From: Luteimonas abyssi
Lineage (GTDB): Bacteria; Pseudomonadota; Gammaproteobacteria; Xanthomonadales; Xanthomonadaceae
Length of the DNA stretch: 64,000 bases
Reading direction: 5' to 3'
Assembly (NCBI RefSeq): GCF_001482195.1
Contig: NZ_KQ759763.1
Coordinates: 978,510-1,042,509 of the forward strand
Below, piece by piece: positions 8,411-15,978 of the stretch (the stretch's first letter is position 1; each line of letters starts with the position of its first letter). The position numbers and the translations under genes were made by a program. The notes below the pieces were generated by a model, which saw only the letters and a list, made by a program, of their open reading frames with translations, was not told where the DNA came from and did not search any database.

Positions 8411-10754
8411 CGGCGGCGGGGATGTCGCGCTGGCGCGGCGCCTGCGCGGCGGCGGGCGCCGCGTGCGGGGTGATCACCACCGGCACCGATTTCGAGGTCG
8501 GCGTGCGCGATTCGTCGGCGAAACTCGACAGCGGCACCAGCGGATTGGTCTCGGGGTAGTAGGCCGCCAGACAGCCGCGCGGGATGTTGTATTCGACGAG
8601 CAGGAAACGTGGCGCCTGCCGGCGCACGCCGTCGTCGCACAGGCTTTCCAGGTCCACCCAGTCGCCGGCCCTCATGCCGAGCGCCTCGATGTCGTCGGCG
8701 TTGATGAACAGCACGCGTCGCTCGCCGAACACGCCGCGGTAGCGGTCGTCGAGGCCGTAGACGGTGGTGTTGTACTGGTCGTGCGAGCGGGTGGTGGCCA
8801 GGGTGAACACGGGTTGCGTGCGATGTTCGCGGCGCGCGCGGTGGATCGGGTTGTCGGTGGGCACCGGGCAGGCGAAGAACACCGCCTTGCCGGCCGGGTT
8901 GGCCCACACACGGTCGCGCGCGGTGTTGGAGAGGCGGAAGCCGCCGGGCACGCGCACGCGGGTGTTGAAGTCGTGGAAATCGTCGAAGGTCTTCGCGATC
9001 AGGTCGCGGATGCGGTCGTAGTCCTCGACCAGATGCAGCCAGTCGATCTTCGAGCGTGCGCCGAGGGTGGCGTGGGCCAACCGCGCGACGATCGCAGGCT
9101 CCGAGAGCAGGGTGTCCGATGCCGGCGCGTTGATGCCCGACGACAGGTGCACCATGCTCATCGAATCCTCGACCGTCACGCCTTGCGGTCCGGCGGCCTG
9201 GATGTCGATCTCGGTGCGTCCCAGGCAGGGCAGGATCAGCGCGTCGGTGCCGTGGATCAGGTGACTGCGGTTGAGCTTGGTGGTGACGTTGACGGTCAAC
9301 GCGCAGCTGCGCAGGCCGCGTGCGGTGGCCTCGGTGTCGGGGGTGGCGATGGCGAAGTTGCCGCCCATGCCGAAGAACACCTTCGCCCGGCCATCGATCA
9401 TCGCCTCGATCGCGCCGACGGTGTCGTAGCCGTCTTCGCGCGGCGGCTCGAAGCCGAACACGTCGCGGATGCGGTCGAGGAACGCGGCCGGCGGCTTCTC
9501 GTAGATCATCATCGTGCGGTCGCCCTGCACGTTGCTGTGGCCGCGCACCGGGCAGGCGCCGGCGCCCTCGCGGCCGAGGTGGCCGCGCAACAGCAGCAGG
9601 TTGACGATCATGTTGATCGTCGCCACCGAGTGCTTGTGCTGGGTGATGCCCATGCCCCAGCAGGCGATGAGGCGCTCGCAGCCGAGGTAGAGATCGCCGG
9701 CGTGGCGGATCTGCGCCTCGTCCAGGCCGGACTCCTGCAGGATCGTCTCCCACGGCTCGGCCAGCGCCTCGGCGGCGAAGGCATCGAAGCCGGTGGTGTG
9801 TTCGGCGATGAAGGCGCGGTCGAGCAACGAGGCGCCGCCGTCGGCGATGGCCTCCAGGTCGCGTTCGAGCACGTGCTTGATCATGCCCTTGACCGCGGCC
9901 AGGTCGCCGCCGATCTTGAGCTGGAAGTAGTCCGACGAGATCTTCGTGGAACTGTTCGTCGCCATCTCCAGCTTGTCCTGGGGGTCGGCGAAGCGCTCCA
10001 GCCCGCGCTCGCGCAGCGGGTTGAACGACACGATCTTCGCCCCGCGCTTGGCCGCCTCGCGCAGTTCGCCGAGCATGCGCGGATGGTTGGTGCCGGGGTT
10101 CTGGCCGAAGATGAAGATGCCGTCGGCCTGCTCGAAGTCGTGCAGCGACACCGTGCCCTTGCCGACGCCGATCTGCTTCTTCAGCGCGGTGCCCGAGGAC
10201 TCGTGGCACATGTTGGAGCAGTCGGGGAAATTGTTGGTGCCGTACTCGCGCACGAACAGCTGGTACAGGAACGCCGCCTCGTTGGAGGTGCGCCCTGAGG
10301 TGTAGAAGATCGCGTCGTCGGGCGAGGGCAGGGCGTTGAGGTGCCGTGCGATCAGCGCGAAGGCGTCGTCCCAGCTCACCGGCACGTAATGGTCGGTGGC
10401 CGTGTCGTAGCGCATCGGCGTGGTCAGGCGGCCCTGCTGTTCGAGCCAGTAGTCGCTGTATTCGGCCAGCTGGGTCACGCTGTACTGCGCGAACAGGTCG
10501 GGTCCGGCACGGAACTTCGTCGCTTCGGCGGCCACGGCCTTGGCGCCGTTCTCGCAGAATTCGAACGTGGAGGTGTGGTCGCGGTCGGGCCAGGCGCAGC
10601 CGGGGCAGTCGAAGCCGTCGGGCTGGTTGGCGCGCAGCAGGGTCTTGGCGCCGCTGACGGCGACCTTCTGCTCGCTCAGGTGGCGGGCGACGCTCTTCAG
10701 CGCGCCCCAGCCGCCGGCGGGACCATCGTAGGGGCGGATCGGTTGCTTGCTCAT
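8400..10754 (-). CDS. FdhF/YdeP-family molybdopterin oxidoreductase
   Basis: This 784-residue bis-MGD oxidoreductase resembles formate dehydrogenase H and the YdeP/FdhF-like group. It begins with a short cysteine motif (GFDCPGCAWPD) instead of the four-cysteine Fe-S site of classical enzymes. Then come SWDDAFALIA, YTSGRTSNEA, a likely molybdenum-ligand cysteine in SNMCHESSG, ADGIFIFGQNPGTNHPRM, GMGITQHKHSV, and a C-terminal molydopterin-dinucleotide domain (TTRSHDQYNTTVYG, EYNIPRGCLAAYYPE). The substrate is probably formate or another small acid but is not proven. Start ATG 10754 has a GGAG site and overlaps the fdhD stop (ATGA); the 166-codon upstream extension of the frame lies within fdhD and was rejected. 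Confidence 0.9.
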   Translation of the reverse strand: MSKQPIRPYDGPAGGWGALKSVARHLSEQKVAVSGAKTLLRANQPDGFDCPGCAWPDRDHTSTFEFCENGAKAVAAEATKFRAGPDLFAQYSVTQLAEYSDYWLEQQGRLTTPMRYDTATDHYVPVSWDDAFALIARHLNALPSPDDAIFYTSGRTSNEAAFLYQLFVREYGTNNFPDCSNMCHESSGTALKKQIGVGKGTVSLHDFEQADGIFIFGQNPGTNHPRMLGELREAAKRGAKIVSFNPLRERGLERFADPQDKLEMATNSSTKISSDYFQLKIGGDLAAVKGMIKHVLERDLEAIADGGASLLDRAFIAEHTTGFDAFAAEALAEPWETILQESGLDEAQIRHAGDLYLGCERLIACWGMGITQHKHSVATINMIVNLLLLRGHLGREGAGACPVRGHSNVQGDRTMMIYEKPPAAFLDRIRDVFGFEPPREDGYDTVGAIEAMIDGRAKVFFGMGGNFAIATPDTEATARGLRSCALTVNVTTKLNRSHLIHGTDALILPCLGRTEIDIQAAGPQGVTVEDSMSMVHLSSGINAPASDTLLSEPAIVARLAHATLGARSKIDWLHLVEDYDRIRDLIAKTFDDFHDFNTRVRVPGGFRLSNTARDRVWANPAGKAVFFACPVPTDNPIHRARREHRTQPVFTLATTRSHDQYNTTVYGLDDRYRGVFGERRVLFINADDIEALGMRAGDWVDLESLCDDGVRRQAPRFLLVEYNIPRGCLAAYYPETNPLVPLSSFADESRTPTSKSVPVVITPHAAPAAAQAPRQRDIPAAVVR

Positions 10755-11635
10755 GCGGGAGAACTCCTGCCCGCGGTCGTCGCGGGGGCGGCGACCAGGC
10801 GGTGCGGATGGGTGTAGACGGCATGCCCGTCGTCGCGGGCGAAGCCGATCAGGGTGAGCCGGGCGCGTTCGGCCAGCGAGATCGCCAGGGCCGTGGGTGC
10901 GGAGATCGCGGCCATCACCGCGATGCCGGCGCTGGCCGCCTTCATCGCCATTTCGTAGCTGGCGCGGCTGGTGACCACCAGAAAGCCGTCGGCGGCATCG
11001 TGGCCGGCGGCATGCATCGCGCCGATCAGCTTGTCGAGCGCGTTGTGGCGACCGACGTCCTCGCGCACCAGATGCAGGCGGCCGTCGAGCGCCGCCCAGC
11101 CGGCGGCGTGGGTGGCGCCGGTCTCGGCATTGAGCGCCTGCATTCGGCGCAGCGCCTGCAGGGCCGTCCGCAGGGCCGTGGTGTCCACGCGCGGATCGGC
11201 CTGCACGGGATCCGGGCGTCGCAGCGCGGCTTCCAGCAGTTCGCTGCCGCACACGCCGCAGCCGCTGCGGCCACTCATGCTGCGGCGGCGCCGGTCCAGC
11301 GCCTCGGCGCGCGCGTCGGGGATGCGAATGCGGATCTCGATGCCTTCGAGCAGGTGCTCGACGCCTTCGACCTGCACGTCACCCGCGCGTTCGACGATGC
11401 CCTCGCTGAGCGCGAAGCCCAGCGCGAAATCCTCGAGGTCGGCCGGCGTGGCCATCATCACCGCGAACGGTGCGTCGTTGTAGACGAACGCGACCGGCAC
11501 TTCCTCGGCGATGTGATCGTCCAGGCGCTGCAGGGTGCCGCCGCGCCAGCGGTCCACCGGGCGTCGCGCGCTGCCGGCCGCCGCCCCGGTGGGGCGGTCG
11601 GTCGGTGGACGGTGGTGGCGGGCGTCGTCTCGCAT
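10751..11635 (-). CDS. fdhD: FdhD, formate dehydrogenase sulfurtransferase
   Basis: FdhD passes sulfur to the molybdenum cofactor of formate dehydrogenases, which is needed for activity. The 294-residue protein has the sulfur-handling cysteines in SGCGVCG (C126, C129), the N-terminal EEVPVAFVYNDAPFAVMMATP, GFALSEGIV, VREDVGRHNALDKLIG and TSRASYEMAMKAA, all typical. The first 30 or so residues are unconserved, so the true start may be slightly downstream. Its stop overlaps the molybdoenzyme start by four bases, fitting a chaperone made together with its client. It follows the OFA transporter gene by 43 bases in the same leftward operon. Confidence 0.95.
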   Translation of the reverse strand: MRDDARHHRPPTDRPTGAAAGSARRPVDRWRGGTLQRLDDHIAEEVPVAFVYNDAPFAVMMATPADLEDFALGFALSEGIVERAGDVQVEGVEHLLEGIEIRIRIPDARAEALDRRRRSMSGRSGCGVCGSELLEAALRRPDPVQADPRVDTTALRTALQALRRMQALNAETGATHAAGWAALDGRLHLVREDVGRHNALDKLIGAMHAAGHDAADGFLVVTSRASYEMAMKAASAGIAVMAAISAPTALAISLAERARLTLIGFARDDGHAVYTHPHRLVAAPATTAGRSSPA

Positions 11636-11678
11636 GGCCTCGAGCGTGGCGCACGCCGCGTGGGCGTGCGGTGGCGGA

Positions 11679-13361
11679 TCAGCTGAACAGGATCATGGCT
11701 TTCTGCAGGGTGACCCACATGCCCCACAGCAGCGGCAGGCCGACCGCGGCCCAGGCCAGGCCGATCACGACCGGGTTGCCGCCGCCACCGATGCGGTCCA
11801 TTTCCTCGGCCGAGACCAACGACTTGCCGCTCTCGTCGACCTTCTCGTGCGCGAGCTGCTTCTCGTGGGCCAGCTCGTCGTCGGTCATGAAGTGCTTCGG
11901 GTTGACCGGCCGCACCAGCAGGTTGCAGATCAGGCCCAGCACCAGCATGCCGGCGAGGATGTACATGGTGGTGTTGTAGACCTGCGACGGCGGCATGCCC
12001 AGGCCGAGCTGGTACTCGCGCATGTAGCCGATGACGAACGGGCCGAGGATGCCGGCGGTGGCCCAGGCGGTCAGCAGGCGGCCGTGGATCGCGCCGACGT
12101 GCTGGGTGCCGAACAGATCGGCCAGGTAGGCCGGCACGGTGGCGAAGCCGCCGCCGTACATCGACAGGATCACGCAGAACGCGGCGACGAACAGGGCGAT
12201 CGAGCCGGCGTTGCCGAGCGTCGGCGCCATCGCGTACAGCGCGATGCCGAGCACGAAGAAAATCGAGTAGGTCATCTTGCGGCCGAACTTGTCCGACATC
12301 GACGCCCAGAAGAACCGGCCGATGATGTTGGCCAGGCTCAGCATGCCGACGAAGCCGGCCGCGATCGCGGCGATCGCCGACAGCTGCTCGCCGGTGAGCT
12401 CGCGGAAGCCGGCATCCACGCCGATCAGGCGACCGCCGAACATCTCCTGCAGCATCGGCGAGGCCAGGCCCAGCACGCCGATGCCCGCCGATACGTTGAG
12501 GCAGAGCACGCCCCAGACCAGCCAGAACTGCGGGATGCCCCAGACCTTCTTCACGTGCACGTGGCCGCGGGTGATCATCGCGTTGGTGCTCGCCGGCGGC
12601 GGGGTCCAGCCCTTCGGCTTCCACCCGGTGGGCGGCACGCGGTAGCCGAACGCGCCGGCCATCATGAAGACCAGGTACAGCGCCGCCATCACCAGGAAGG
12701 TTTCCTTCACGCCGACCGAGGTCGGGGTGGCGAAGTGGCGCATCAGGATGTCGGCCAGCGGGCTGCCGATCAGCGCGCCGCCGCCGAAGCCCATGATCGC
12801 CATGCCGGTGGCCATGCCGCGGCGGTCCGGGAACCACTTGATCAGCGTGGACACCGGCGAGATGTAGCCCAGGCCCAGACCGATGCCGCCGATCACGCCC
12901 GAACCCAGCCACAGCATCCAGATCTGGTGCAGGTGCACGCCGAGCGCGGAGATCAGCAGGCCGCCGCACCAGCACAGCGCGGCGACGAAGCCGGCCTTGC
13001 GCGGGCCGACGCGTTCCAGCCAGCCACCCCAGATCGCCGCCGAACAGCCCAGCAGCACGAAGAACAGCGTGTACATCCACTGCAGCTCGCTGATGTTCCA
13101 GTCGCAGCTGGCCGAGGTGATGCGGGCGAAGAAGCCCATCTCGGGGCCGCAGGCCACCGGAGCGTTGATGCCCACCGCCATCGACAGCGGCAGCCAGAAC
13201 ACGCTGAAGCCGTAGGCCATGCCGATGCACAGATGGATGGCCAGCGCGGCCGGCGGCACCAGCCAGCGGTTGAAGCCCGGCTTCGCGATGATCCGTTCCT
13301 TCGACAGCAGGCTGCCTTCTTTCCGAGCGGATGCGGGTAAAACGCCTTCATTGCCGGCCAT
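11679..13361 (-). CDS. OFA-family MFS transporter (oxalate/formate antiporter type)
   Basis: This 560-residue inner-membrane carrier of the major facilitator superfamily has about 12 hydrophobic segments. Marks of the OFA group are GFSVFWLPLS in the first helix, FPDRRGMATGMAIMGFGGGA, the central loop VPPTGWKPKGWTPPP, and GRFFWASMSDKFGRK in the second half. A long C-terminal tail carries charged repeats (ELAHEKQLAHEK) and one more hydrophobic stretch (AWAAVGLPLLWGMW). OFA carriers move oxalate, formate or related organic anions. Placed first in the fdhD-molybdoenzyme operon it probably supplies the substrate, though the ion is not known. ATG 13361 was chosen; the frame continues upstream to 13445 inside AT-rich promoter sequence. 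Confidence 0.9.
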   Translation of the reverse strand: MAGNEGVLPASARKEGSLLSKERIIAKPGFNRWLVPPAALAIHLCIGMAYGFSVFWLPLSMAVGINAPVACGPEMGFFARITSASCDWNISELQWMYTLFFVLLGCSAAIWGGWLERVGPRKAGFVAALCWCGGLLISALGVHLHQIWMLWLGSGVIGGIGLGLGYISPVSTLIKWFPDRRGMATGMAIMGFGGGALIGSPLADILMRHFATPTSVGVKETFLVMAALYLVFMMAGAFGYRVPPTGWKPKGWTPPPASTNAMITRGHVHVKKVWGIPQFWLVWGVLCLNVSAGIGVLGLASPMLQEMFGGRLIGVDAGFRELTGEQLSAIAAIAAGFVGMLSLANIIGRFFWASMSDKFGRKMTYSIFFVLGIALYAMAPTLGNAGSIALFVAAFCVILSMYGGGFATVPAYLADLFGTQHVGAIHGRLLTAWATAGILGPFVIGYMREYQLGLGMPPSQVYNTTMYILAGMLVLGLICNLLVRPVNPKHFMTDDELAHEKQLAHEKVDESGKSLVSAEEMDRIGGGGNPVVIGLAWAAVGLPLLWGMWVTLQKAMILFS

Positions 13362-13377
13362 GGGCCCCCCGTAGAGC

Positions 13378-13520
13378 GGTTGATTTATTGGGTTCCCCAG
13401 CAAATATGCTTTAAGCCGCATATTGGGTGGGACAAAGTGCCGCAAGGTTAGTGCAAAACGTCCAATATTTGCGTTTTCTGATGGTCGAATATTAGGCTTT
13501 ATTGAGCATATTTAATCGGC
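13378..13520. promoter_or_regulatory. AT-rich divergent promoter region with repeated ATATT-type boxes
   Basis: Between the OFA operon (left) and the HTH/binding-protein regulator (right) lies a strikingly AT-rich stretch in an otherwise GC-rich window. A perfect 7-base inverted repeat AATATGC-N8-GCATATT sits at 13403-13424. Related boxes follow: CCAATATTTGCG from 13462, CGAATATTAGG from 13486 and GAGCATATTTAA from 13504. The even spread of similar boxes suggests several operator half-sites, most simply for the neighbouring regulator, together with both promoters. Which base starts transcription is not visible. Confidence 0.6.
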
Positions 13521-13569
13521 GATCCGCAGTGCTGCGACGCCGCATGCGGGTCGACTCACGGGAGAGGAC

Positions 13570-14670
13570 ATGTACAAGGTGCGGATCCAGCCGGGTTGGG
13601 AACTCGAGAACAGTGCCGGCGACGCCTTGCCGCCACGCCTGATCGAACTGCTGGTCGCGGTGCATGGGGGCGGGTCGCTCGCGGCGGCGGCGCGCCGCGT
13701 CGGCCTGTCGTATCGCTACGCATGGGGCCAGTTGAACCAGGCGCGCGAGGTCTTCGGGCAACCGTTACTGCGCATGACGCGCGGCCGGGGTGCGCAACTG
13801 ACACCGATCGGCGAACGCCTTGTCTGGGCCGACAGTCGCATCCGCGCGCGCCTGTCGCCGATGCTCGACAGTCTGGCGGCCGAGCTGGAAACCGAGCTCG
13901 AGCGCGCGGTCAGCGCGCATGCCTCGCCGCTGCGGTTGCATGCGTCGCACGGCTTCGGTGTCGAAGCCTTGCGGCGCGCGTTGTCGGATGCGGGCATTCC
14001 GCTCGATCTCAAATACCGCAGTCCGGACGATGCGCTGGTGGCCTTGCGCAACGGCAGTTGCGATCTGGCCGGCCTGCATCTGCCGATCGGCGAGATGGAA
14101 GGCACGATCGCGGTCCACTATCTGGACCGGCTGGACCTCGTCGGCGATCGCGTCGTGCATCTGGCGATGCGGCGGCAGGGCCTCGTGCTCGCGCCCGGCA
14201 ATCCCCGCGGCATCCGCGCGCTGGACGACCTGGCCGCGCCGGGTCTGCGCTTCATCCACCGGCAACCGGGCTCGGGGACGCGCCTGCTGCTGGAGCACCT
14301 GCTCGCGCGCGAGGGCATCGCGTTCACCGCACTGGGCGCGTGCGACGTCGAGGAACTGACGCATGCGGCCGTGGCCGCATATGTCGCCAGCGGACTGGCC
14401 GACGCCGGCCTCGCGCTGGAGCCACCGGCACGCCGCTACGGGCTGGAGTTCGTGCCGCTCGCCACCGAACACTACTTCTTCGTCTGCCGTGCACAGACGC
14501 TCGAAGGAGGGCACCTGGCGGACCTGCTGGACGTGCTGCGCGGCAGTACGTTTCGGCATGCGCTCGGGCAGTTGCCCGGCTACGACCCCAGCTACTGCGG
14601 CCGCGTGCAGACGTTGCCCGAGGCGTTTCCGTCGCTGCGGATGCCGAGTGGGGATCGATCGGCCGGGTGA
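13570..14670 (+). CDS. ModE-like HTH regulator with periplasmic-binding-protein-like domain
   Basis: This 366-residue one-component regulator has a ModE/LysR-like winged helix at about residues 20-85 (GSLAAAARRVGLSYRYAWG, then GRGAQLTPIGERL) and a C-terminal ligand-binding domain of the type found in molybdate/tungstate-binding proteins (about 110-335: LRLHASHGFG, GSCDLAGLHLPIG, FIHRQPGSGTRLLLEHLL, AAYVASGLADAGLAL). A GGAGAGG ribosome site precedes the ATG. Being divergent from the OFA-fdhD-molybdoenzyme operon, it most likely controls it in response to molybdate or to the organic acid; the ligand is an inference. Confidence 0.85.
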   Translation: MYKVRIQPGWELENSAGDALPPRLIELLVAVHGGGSLAAAARRVGLSYRYAWGQLNQAREVFGQPLLRMTRGRGAQLTPIGERLVWADSRIRARLSPMLDSLAAELETELERAVSAHASPLRLHASHGFGVEALRRALSDAGIPLDLKYRSPDDALVALRNGSCDLAGLHLPIGEMEGTIAVHYLDRLDLVGDRVVHLAMRRQGLVLAPGNPRGIRALDDLAAPGLRFIHRQPGSGTRLLLEHLLAREGIAFTALGACDVEELTHAAVAAYVASGLADAGLALEPPARRYGLEFVPLATEHYFFVCRAQTLEGGHLADLLDVLRGSTFRHALGQLPGYDPSYCGRVQTLPEAFPSLRMPSGDRSAG

Positions 14671-14738
14671 CGATCCGCACTGCGGCCCGGGGCGCGGTGT
14701 TTGCGAGGATGAGCGCATCGCATCGAAGGGAGAACGGC

Positions 14739-15881
14739 GTGAAGGCACGCATCGATCCGAACCGTTCGGCCATGACGGGGCTTGCCGTCGCGGCGCTGTC
14801 GCTGTCGTTGGGGCTCGCCCACGCGCGCGACGGGGCGTTCCCGCCCGGCCAGGCCGTGGCGGCGCGCCTGACCGGCCACATGGCGCCACGCCTGCAGAAC
14901 GAGATCATGGTGCTGGGGACTGCGCACCTGGCCGCATTCCGCGACTGGCTGGAACCGGCCCAACTGGACGGCACGCTGGATGTCCTGGCGCGGTTCGCGC
15001 CCACCCGCATCGCCGTCGAGCGGATGCCGCCCGACGAGATCGCGCTGCTGCTCGAGCGCCGGCAGCACGACCCCGTGGCCGGCAAGGTGATCGACCAGTT
15101 CGCGCGTGCGATCGTGACCCACGGGGCGGCCCTGCAGGCCGCGCTGGGCATCGACCGGATCGAGGCCGCGCGCCAGGCCGGGGCGATGCTTGCCGACAGC
15201 GGCGCTGCACTGGACGAGACCGCGCGCGTCGCCCTGGTCGCGCGGCTGCTCGCGGCATACGAATACGACTCGGCGGTCCTGCAATGGTCCTATCTGGCGC
15301 CATCCGCGCGCGCGGAGACGGATGGGCTGCCGGACGAAGTGCGCGAGGCGCTGGACCGGCGGCTGCAGGGTCGCGACGAGATCGTGTTGTTGGTGCACCC
15401 GTTGGCGCACCGGCTCGGCCTGCAGCGGCTGTACCCGGTCGATAGCCAGTACGGAGGCGCGCGGACGTCGGCGTTGCCGGAACAGGCGCTCGGCGAAGCG
15501 TCGCAGCAGGCTTGGGGCGACGCTTGGCGCGCATCGGACGCCTGGCGGCGCATCGAGGCCGCGCAGGTGCAGGCGCGTGAGAGCGGCGACCTGCTGGACT
15601 TCTACCGCACTACGAACTCCGAACAAGGCCAGGGCGACGATGCCGAACAATGGATCGGTTGGCTGGACCAGTCGCGCGCAGATGGCATCGACCGGTTCCG
15701 CTACGCGATGTGGGAGCTGCGCAACCAGCGCATGGCGGCGTATGCGATGGATGCCGCCGCGTCGACGGTGCCGGAGCGGGTGCTGTTCGTCGTGGGCAGT
15801 TCGCACAAGGCCTACATCGACCGCGCGCTCGCGCCGCAACTGGGCGTGAGCCTGGTGCAGTTCCAGGATTACGCCGACTGA
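14739..15881 (+). CDS. DUF5694 secreted protein
   Basis: This 380-residue protein has an N-terminal signal peptide (MTGLAVAALSLSLGLAHA with a polar start) and the DUF5694 signature EIMVLGTAHLAAFRDWL, followed by RFAPTRIAVERMPPDE and a C-terminal VLFVVGSSHKAYIDRALA. The pattern (a G-x-x-H near the start, an E, and a late GSSH) recalls TraB/PrgY-type folds, but I know of no proven function. The start is GTG 14739, which has AAGGGAG eight bases upstream; ATG 14709 in the same frame lacks a site. It follows the regulator by about 70 bases and converges on the hydrolase gene at 15979. Confidence 0.8.
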   Translation: MKARIDPNRSAMTGLAVAALSLSLGLAHARDGAFPPGQAVAARLTGHMAPRLQNEIMVLGTAHLAAFRDWLEPAQLDGTLDVLARFAPTRIAVERMPPDEIALLLERRQHDPVAGKVIDQFARAIVTHGAALQAALGIDRIEAARQAGAMLADSGAALDETARVALVARLLAAYEYDSAVLQWSYLAPSARAETDGLPDEVREALDRRLQGRDEIVLLVHPLAHRLGLQRLYPVDSQYGGARTSALPEQALGEASQQAWGDAWRASDAWRRIEAAQVQARESGDLLDFYRTTNSEQGQGDDAEQWIGWLDQSRADGIDRFRYAMWELRNQRMAAYAMDAAASTVPERVLFVVGSSHKAYIDRALAPQLGVSLVQFQDYAD

Positions 15882-15978
15882 CCGGCCCGGCCGAAATCCG
15901 CCATGCGGACCGGTGCGCGGCGCATCCCGACGGCGCATGGCGCGGGGGGCGGTGCGCCGTCGGGCGTGACGCATCGGA

